Notes under the pieces: model-generated
The model's input: the letters and a program-made list of their open reading frames with translations, nothing else
The model's database searches: none
What the model was told of the DNA's origin: nothing
In this document: positions 5,138 to 8,431 of the stretch, in pieces
Position numbering within the stretch: the first letter of the stretch is position 1
Layout: each line of letters opens with the position of its first letter
Position numbers and translations under genes: made by a program
Assembly (NCBI GenBank): GCA_900769965.1
Contig: CAAGIQ010000023.1
Location: 1 to 8,431, forward strand
DNA: 8,431 nucleotides
DNA from: Bacilli bacterium
Lineage (GTDB): Bacteria > Bacillota_I > Bacilli_A > RFN20 > CAG-288
Direction of reading: 5' to 3'

Positions 5138-7060
5138 TTACTTCTTTAAGGATTCAACCATCAATTCGTTAAGGTTTTTAACAAATTCAGTTCTATTCTT
5201 AATATCGAAACCTTCGAGTAACATCGCTTCTTCATATAGTAAAGAAGCGTATTTCTTAACTTTATCTTTATCACCTTTTAAGGCTTGTAAAGCTTTAAAT
5301 AATTCATGTTCTGGGTTGATTTCAAGAACTTTTTGAGCCTTAGGAGCTTCGTTTTCATCAACTCCTGGTTGCTTGCTCATAACATCTTCCATGTTAAGAG
5401 AAAGTCCATCTTTAGTAGAGATACAGACAGGAGAATCAACTAGTTTAGAAGAGAGAACGACTTCGTTAACTTCACCAGATAATGCATCTTTGATATCATC
5501 GATCAACTCTTTGTTTTGAGCGGTGCAAGATTCGATCTTTTCCTTCTCTTCTTTCGAGACTTCTTCCTTGTTATCTTCGCTAATCGACTTAAATTCAACC
5601 TTATCGTAATCTCTCATCATGAGAATGCAGAACTCATCGATATTGCCGCTTAATAACAAGACGTCTTGATCGCCTTTCTTATACTTTTCGATTTGAGGTA
5701 GCATCAAGATGCTCTCTTTAGATTTACCAGAAGCGAAGTAGATATACTTCTGATCTTTTGGCATCTTATCCTTATAATCTTTAAGGCTAATCTTCTTATC
5801 TTCCTTAAGCGAATCGAAGACTAATAGATCTTGTAACAAGTCTTTCTTAGTTCCGTAGGTTGAATAGATACCATATTTAATGTGGTCACCAAACTCCTTA
5901 AAGAACTTGAGGTACTTATCGAAATCTTCTTTCTTAATCTCGTTAAGTTTAGCTACAACCTTGTTTTCAATATTAGTAGCAATCTTATTGATAACTGGGT
6001 TAGATTGTAATATTTCTCTAGAGATATTTAGCGAGAAATCATCAGAATCAACAACACCTTTGATAAACTTCAAATAATCAGGAACTAACTCTTTGCACTT
6101 CTCTTTGATAAAGACACCTTTAGCGTAGAGATCTAACCCTTTTTCATAGTTTTCAGAATAAAGATTATATGGAGCGTGGGAAGGAATGTAGACAAGAGCG
6201 TTATAGCTAACTAAACCTTCAACGGAGATAAATAAAGAAGCAAGAGGATCTTCATAATCGTTAAACTTATCCTTGTAGAAAGAATTAAGTTCTTCTTCAG
6301 TTACATCTTTCTTATTCTTCTTCCAAAGAGGAATCATGGAGTTTAAAGTCTTATTCTCAACAACCTCATCGTATTTACCTTCGATAGGTTTTCCATCTTT
6401 ATCAACTTTAGGTTTAGAAGTCTTAACATCCATCTTAATAGGATATCTGATATAATCAGAATACTTCTTTACCAAATTCTCAATCTCGTAAGTTTCAAGG
6501 TATTTAGAATATTCTTCCCCATCCTTATCCTTCTTTAAGGTTAAAGTTATAGTAGTACCAGTATCTTCTCTTTCACTTTCCTCGATAGAGTAAGTATCAA
6601 CTCCATCAGATGTGAAAAGATAAGCTTTATCATCGATAGTCTTAGTAAGAACTTCAACTTCTTGTGCAACCATAAAAGCTGAATAGAAGCCAACACCGAA
6701 TTGACCGATGATATTGAAATCTTTGCTTTCCTTAGCTTCTTTAAACTTAGCGACGAAGTCTTTACTACCAGACTTAGCTATAGTACCTAAGTTGTTAGTA
6801 AGATCCTCTTTCGACATACCGATACCGTTATCTTTAATAGTAATCTTGTTATTTTTCTTATCTAAGATGATATCGATCTTATAGTCTTTAGAAGGAATCT
6901 TACCTTCGCTATTAAGCGACTTAAACTTATATTTGTCGATAGCATCAGATGCATTAGAAATCAACTCTCTTAAGAATATATCCTTATTGGAATATATGGA
7001 GTTGATCATCAAGTTTAATAATTCTTTACTTTCAGCCTGAAATTTCATTGTTTCTTTCAT
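5138..7060 (-). CDS. htpG: Molecular chaperone HtpG (bacterial Hsp90)
   Basis: The 640-residue product is a full-length Hsp90 (E. coli HtpG has 624). The N-terminal GHKL ATPase domain (about 1-220) shows FLRELISNASDA (29-40) with catalytic E32 and ATP/Mg-binding N36, DNGIGM (77-82), GQFGVGFYSAFM (119-130) as the lid/glycine loop, and DTGTTITL (167-174). The middle domain (about 235-500) includes NISREIL (345-351), whose R348 matches the arginine that reaches the ATP gamma-phosphate. The rest is the dimerisation domain, ending without the eukaryotic EEVD tail. It is an ATP-driven dimeric cytoplasmic chaperone for late folding and stress protection. The ATG at 7060 has an AGAGG ribosome binding site 8 bases away; M5 is a poorer alternative. 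The gene stands alone between a CIRCE-flanked promoter and its own terminator, so it should be induced by heat or unfolded protein through HrcA. Confidence 0.97.
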   Translation of the reverse strand: MKETMKFQAESKELLNLMINSIYSNKDIFLRELISNASDAIDKYKFKSLNSEGKIPSKDYKIDIILDKKNNKITIKDNGIGMSKEDLTNNLGTIAKSGSKDFVAKFKEAKESKDFNIIGQFGVGFYSAFMVAQEVEVLTKTIDDKAYLFTSDGVDTYSIEESEREDTGTTITLTLKKDKDGEEYSKYLETYEIENLVKKYSDYIRYPIKMDVKTSKPKVDKDGKPIEGKYDEVVENKTLNSMIPLWKKNKKDVTEEELNSFYKDKFNDYEDPLASLFISVEGLVSYNALVYIPSHAPYNLYSENYEKGLDLYAKGVFIKEKCKELVPDYLKFIKGVVDSDDFSLNISREILQSNPVINKIATNIENKVVAKLNEIKKEDFDKYLKFFKEFGDHIKYGIYSTYGTKKDLLQDLLVFDSLKEDKKISLKDYKDKMPKDQKYIYFASGKSKESILMLPQIEKYKKGDQDVLLLSGNIDEFCILMMRDYDKVEFKSISEDNKEEVSKEEKEKIESCTAQNKELIDDIKDALSGEVNEVVLSSKLVDSPVCISTKDGLSLNMEDVMSKQPGVDENEAPKAQKVLEINPEHELFKALQALKGDKDKVKKYASLLYEEAMLLEGFDIKNRTEFVKNLNELMVESLKK

Positions 7061-7075
7061 ATTTTACACCTCTTC

Positions 7076-7102
7076 TTAGCAGTCTTAACATTTAAGTGCT
7101 AA
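7076..7102. promoter_or_regulatory. CIRCE element (HrcA operator), proximal copy
   Basis: On the minus strand, TTAGCACTT, nine bases, then GACTGCTAA, matches the CIRCE consensus TTAGCACTC-N9-GAGTGCTAA at 16 of 18 arm positions with exact spacing. It lies at about +1 to +25 of the predicted htpG transcript, the usual place for CIRCE, where HrcA blocks transcription. Confidence 0.88.
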
Positions 7103-7106
7103 GAAT

Positions 7107-7134
7107 ATTATATCTCTGTTTTTGGCAATGTCAA
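7107..7134 (-). promoter_or_regulatory. Consensus sigma-A promoter of htpG
   Basis: TTGACA (7134-7129) and TATAAT (7112-7107) match the consensus at all 12 positions with 16-base spacing. Transcription should start near 7100, giving a leader of about 40 bases. A promoter this strong fits a gene that is held down by a repressor. Confidence 0.92.
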
Positions 7135-7148
7135 CTAATGAGTGCTAA
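7122..7148. promoter_or_regulatory. Degenerate second CIRCE element over the -35 box
   Basis: On the minus strand a perfect left arm TTAGCACTC is followed by nine bases and CATTGCCAA, which matches the right arm GAGTGCTAA at 6 of 9 positions (15 of 18 overall, exact spacing). The -35 hexamer lies within it. HrcA binding here would cover RNA polymerase contacts, so it could act together with the proximal copy. Confidence 0.6.
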
Positions 7149-7161
7149 AATTCATTAAATA

Positions 7162-7198
7162 GAATAAAAGCTGGTCAACTTTATACGTTTCCAGCTTT
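7162..7198 (-). terminator. Probable terminator of the degV operon, overlapping the stop codon
   Basis: On the minus strand AAAGCTGG and CCAGCTTT form a perfect 8-bp stem around a 16-base loop, within which AAC/GTT can also pair. The downstream tract TTTTATTC is short and interrupted. The 5' arm lies in the last coding codons of the 159-residue gene and its TAA stop is in the loop, so a ribosome terminating there would cover the hairpin. Confidence 0.65.
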
Positions 7199-7660
7199 AG
7201 CAATCTCATCGTAATAGGAATCAACTATATCTTTTTCTACACCCGATTCAAGCATCAATATCAACCCGAACATAAGAAGATTCAGTAAGTATCTTTGATC
7301 GTTAGTAAAAGCTTTTAAACCTATGAAGACAAGTCTTAAAGAAAGATAACCTCTAAACGACATATCTTCTTCTTTCTTAGCAACTCTATTAAATTCCTCT
7401 TTTGAAACAGGTTCTTTTTTTAGTAGGTTACATAGGCAAATATAAGTTTCATAGCCATCTTTAGAAAGCGAACAAAGGCGCTGACCAAAATCGTGCAAAG
7501 AAGATGAGAAAGAAGTAAAAATATTCTTAGTTACCTCCTTCATGTCATTTTCGTAGATCTCGTTAAGGTTAGTTATAGAAAGCTTAAGTAACTCTTCTCT
7601 TTGAGTAGTTCCAACCTTCGATAAAGTTTCAATTAATTCCTCGTATTTTACCAAACTCAT
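7181..7660 (-). CDS. Unknown 159-residue protein coupled to DegV
   Basis: The frame starts with ATG at 7660, sharing ATGA with the stop of the upstream degV gene (4-base overlap), so its translation is probably coupled to DegV. No strong ribosome binding site of its own is seen. The sequence looks mostly helical. The first 60 residues are polar, residues about 64-80 contain a CSLSKDGYETYICLC patch, and a hydrophobic stretch, YLLNLLMFGLILML (about 124-137), could be a buried helix or a single membrane segment. There is no signal peptide or recognised motif. The operon suggests a role linked to DegV (fatty-acid binding or lipid metabolism), but the sequence itself does not show this. Confidence 0.8.
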   Translation of the reverse strand: MSLVKYEELIETLSKVGTTQREELLKLSITNLNEIYENDMKEVTKNIFTSFSSSLHDFGQRLCSLSKDGYETYICLCNLLKKEPVSKEEFNRVAKKEEDMSFRGYLSLRLVFIGLKAFTNDQRYLLNLLMFGLILMLESGVEKDIVDSYYDEIAKAGNV

Positions 7661-8430
7661 TTTTCAAACCAACAAATTCCTGTACATCCAGGACCAGCGT
7701 GAGCTCCAACTGTCGGTCCTATTGAAATTACTTTTTCAATCTTTATATCTGTAAGTTTTTTAACAAAGGACAGAAGGATATCACCGGTTTCCTTATCGCT
7801 AGTATAACCTAAATAACATGGTAAAGAGTAGTCGATATCGCTATTAATAGCAGTTTCACAAACTCTTTTCATAGCGTTATTAAGACCTCTTTCTTTATTG
7901 GTAGTAGTAAGAACGCCATCTTCGACTTTAATAACCGGCTTGATGCTAAGAATTCCAGCTACAGCAGCGCTAGCACCCGAGATTCTTCCACCCTTTTTAA
8001 GATAAGTTAAATCCTTGATGAAAGCTCTCATCTTAAGTCGTGGGACTAAATAGTTAATTCTTTCAAAAACCTCTTTAGCAGAAGAGCCGTTTTTTAACAT
8101 CTTATAAGCTTCTAAGCAAAGAGCACCTAAAGGATAAGTAACGGTTAAAGAATCGATAATAAATAATTTCTCTCTAACTTCTTCCCCAAGTTCATCGACT
8201 AATTGCTCTCTAACAGCACAAGCGGAAGAATAGGTTCCTGAAAGTTTCGAAGCGATAAATATCGCAACCACTTCATTACCTTTTAGTATCTCTTCTTTAA
8301 AAGTTTTATAAAGAAGATTAAAAGGAACTTGAACTGTCTTAGGAAGTTCTTTAGCTTCCTTTTGAAGTCTATAGAAATCTTCGTTTGTCAAATTGATAAA
8401 CGGAAGATATTCCTTTCCATCGATAAATAC
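7657..8430 (-). CDS. DegV family fatty-acid-binding protein, N-terminus off contig
   Basis: 257 residues are visible, reading in frame to the right edge (VFIDGKEYLPF at the edge), so the first 25-30 residues with the ITDSTSD motif are missing; family members usually have about 280. A TTG at 8391 could be mistaken for a start but is internal, because the frame upstream still matches the family. Family landmarks are ELPKT, IASKLSGTYSSA, IIDSLTVTYPLG, DLTYLKKGGRISGASAAVAGILSIKPVIKVEDG-type central segment (here broken up by its Gly-rich turn) and a C-terminal GPTVGAHAGPGCTG. DegV/FakB proteins bind a fatty acid in a buried pocket and present it to the kinase FakA for phosphorylation, feeding exogenous fatty acids into membrane lipids. 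The number of paralogues per genome varies, so the exact chain specificity is unknown. It overlaps the 159-residue gene downstream by 4 bases. Confidence 0.92.
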   Translation of the reverse strand, partial: VFIDGKEYLPFINLTNEDFYRLQKEAKELPKTVQVPFNLLYKTFKEEILKGNEVVAIFIASKLSGTYSSACAVREQLVDELGEEVREKLFIIDSLTVTYPLGALCLEAYKMLKNGSSAKEVFERINYLVPRLKMRAFIKDLTYLKKGGRISGASAAVAGILSIKPVIKVEDGVLTTTNKERGLNNAMKRVCETAINSDIDYSLPCYLGYTSDKETGDILLSFVKKLTDIKIEKVISIGPTVGAHAGPGCTGICWFEK

Positions 8431-8431
8431 T

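Noticed and set aside
8389..8391. TTG as the DegV start codon
   Set aside because: The frame stays open to the contig edge and the 13 upstream residues (VFIDGKEYLPF...) fit the DegV N-terminal region, so the gene is truncated by the edge.
1..8431. CRISPR arrays, insertion sequences, tRNA or rRNA genes, prophage or defence genes
   Set aside because: No regularly spaced direct repeats, transposase-like proteins, terminal inverted repeats, tRNA cloverleafs or rRNA-like segments were seen; all long genes are chromosomal housekeeping or metabolic types.

Overview
This is a low-GC contig (roughly 35-40% GC by eye) carrying typical Bacillota-type signals: AAAGGAGG-like ribosome binding sites, a near-consensus sigma-A promoter, CIRCE operators, hairpin-plus-T-run terminators, and MgtE, DegV and HtpG proteins. 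Tryptophan is encoded by TGG and TGA is used as a stop (the DegV gene), so the standard bacterial code applies and not the Mycoplasma code. GGGtGRT and NifU-like proteins side by side suggest an anaerobe. My guess is a gut or rumen Bacilli/Erysipelotrichia-like or Clostridia-like organism; the exact lineage cannot be fixed by eye. The first 18 bases are the 3' end of the Illumina TruSeq adapter, so the left end is sequencing artefact and the window is probably a draft or metagenome contig.

Layout from left to right. Bases 21-203 hold the N-terminal 61 residues of an unknown small protein on the minus strand, cut by the contig end. A strong minus-strand terminator (337-369) closes a two-gene minus-strand operon that starts near 2114: a NifU/IscU-like iron-sulfur scaffold (1394-2086) followed 6 bases later by a GGGtGRT-family protein (389-1387). 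Its likely promoter carries a perfect 17-bp inverted repeat over the -10 box. Going the other way from the same intergenic region is a plus-strand operon: an MgtE-type magnesium transporter (2354-3817) with a structured leader, then an ATP-grasp enzyme of unknown substrate (3838-5025), ended by a terminator at 5039-5073.

A second terminator facing the other way (5098-5129) ends the minus-strand htpG gene (5138-7060, Hsp90 chaperone). Upstream of htpG is a TTGACA-16-TATAAT promoter bracketed by two CIRCE (HrcA-binding) elements, one good and one degenerate. Further upstream on the same strand, a DegV fatty-acid-binding protein (7657-8430, N-terminus off the contig) overlaps by 4 bases a 159-residue protein of unknown function (7181-7660), whose stop codon sits in the loop of its own terminator hairpin.

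Most of the content is ordinary. The parts worth a second look are the functionally unassigned GGGtGRT/scaffold pair with its operator-like palindrome, the mgtE leader in which a strong ribosome binding site is 35 bases from the start codon and a switchable AAGAAAG/CTTTCTT/AAGAAAG hairpin lies between them, and the double CIRCE at htpG. I did not find a clearly new multi-gene system, a CRISPR array, a transposon, a tRNA or an rRNA.
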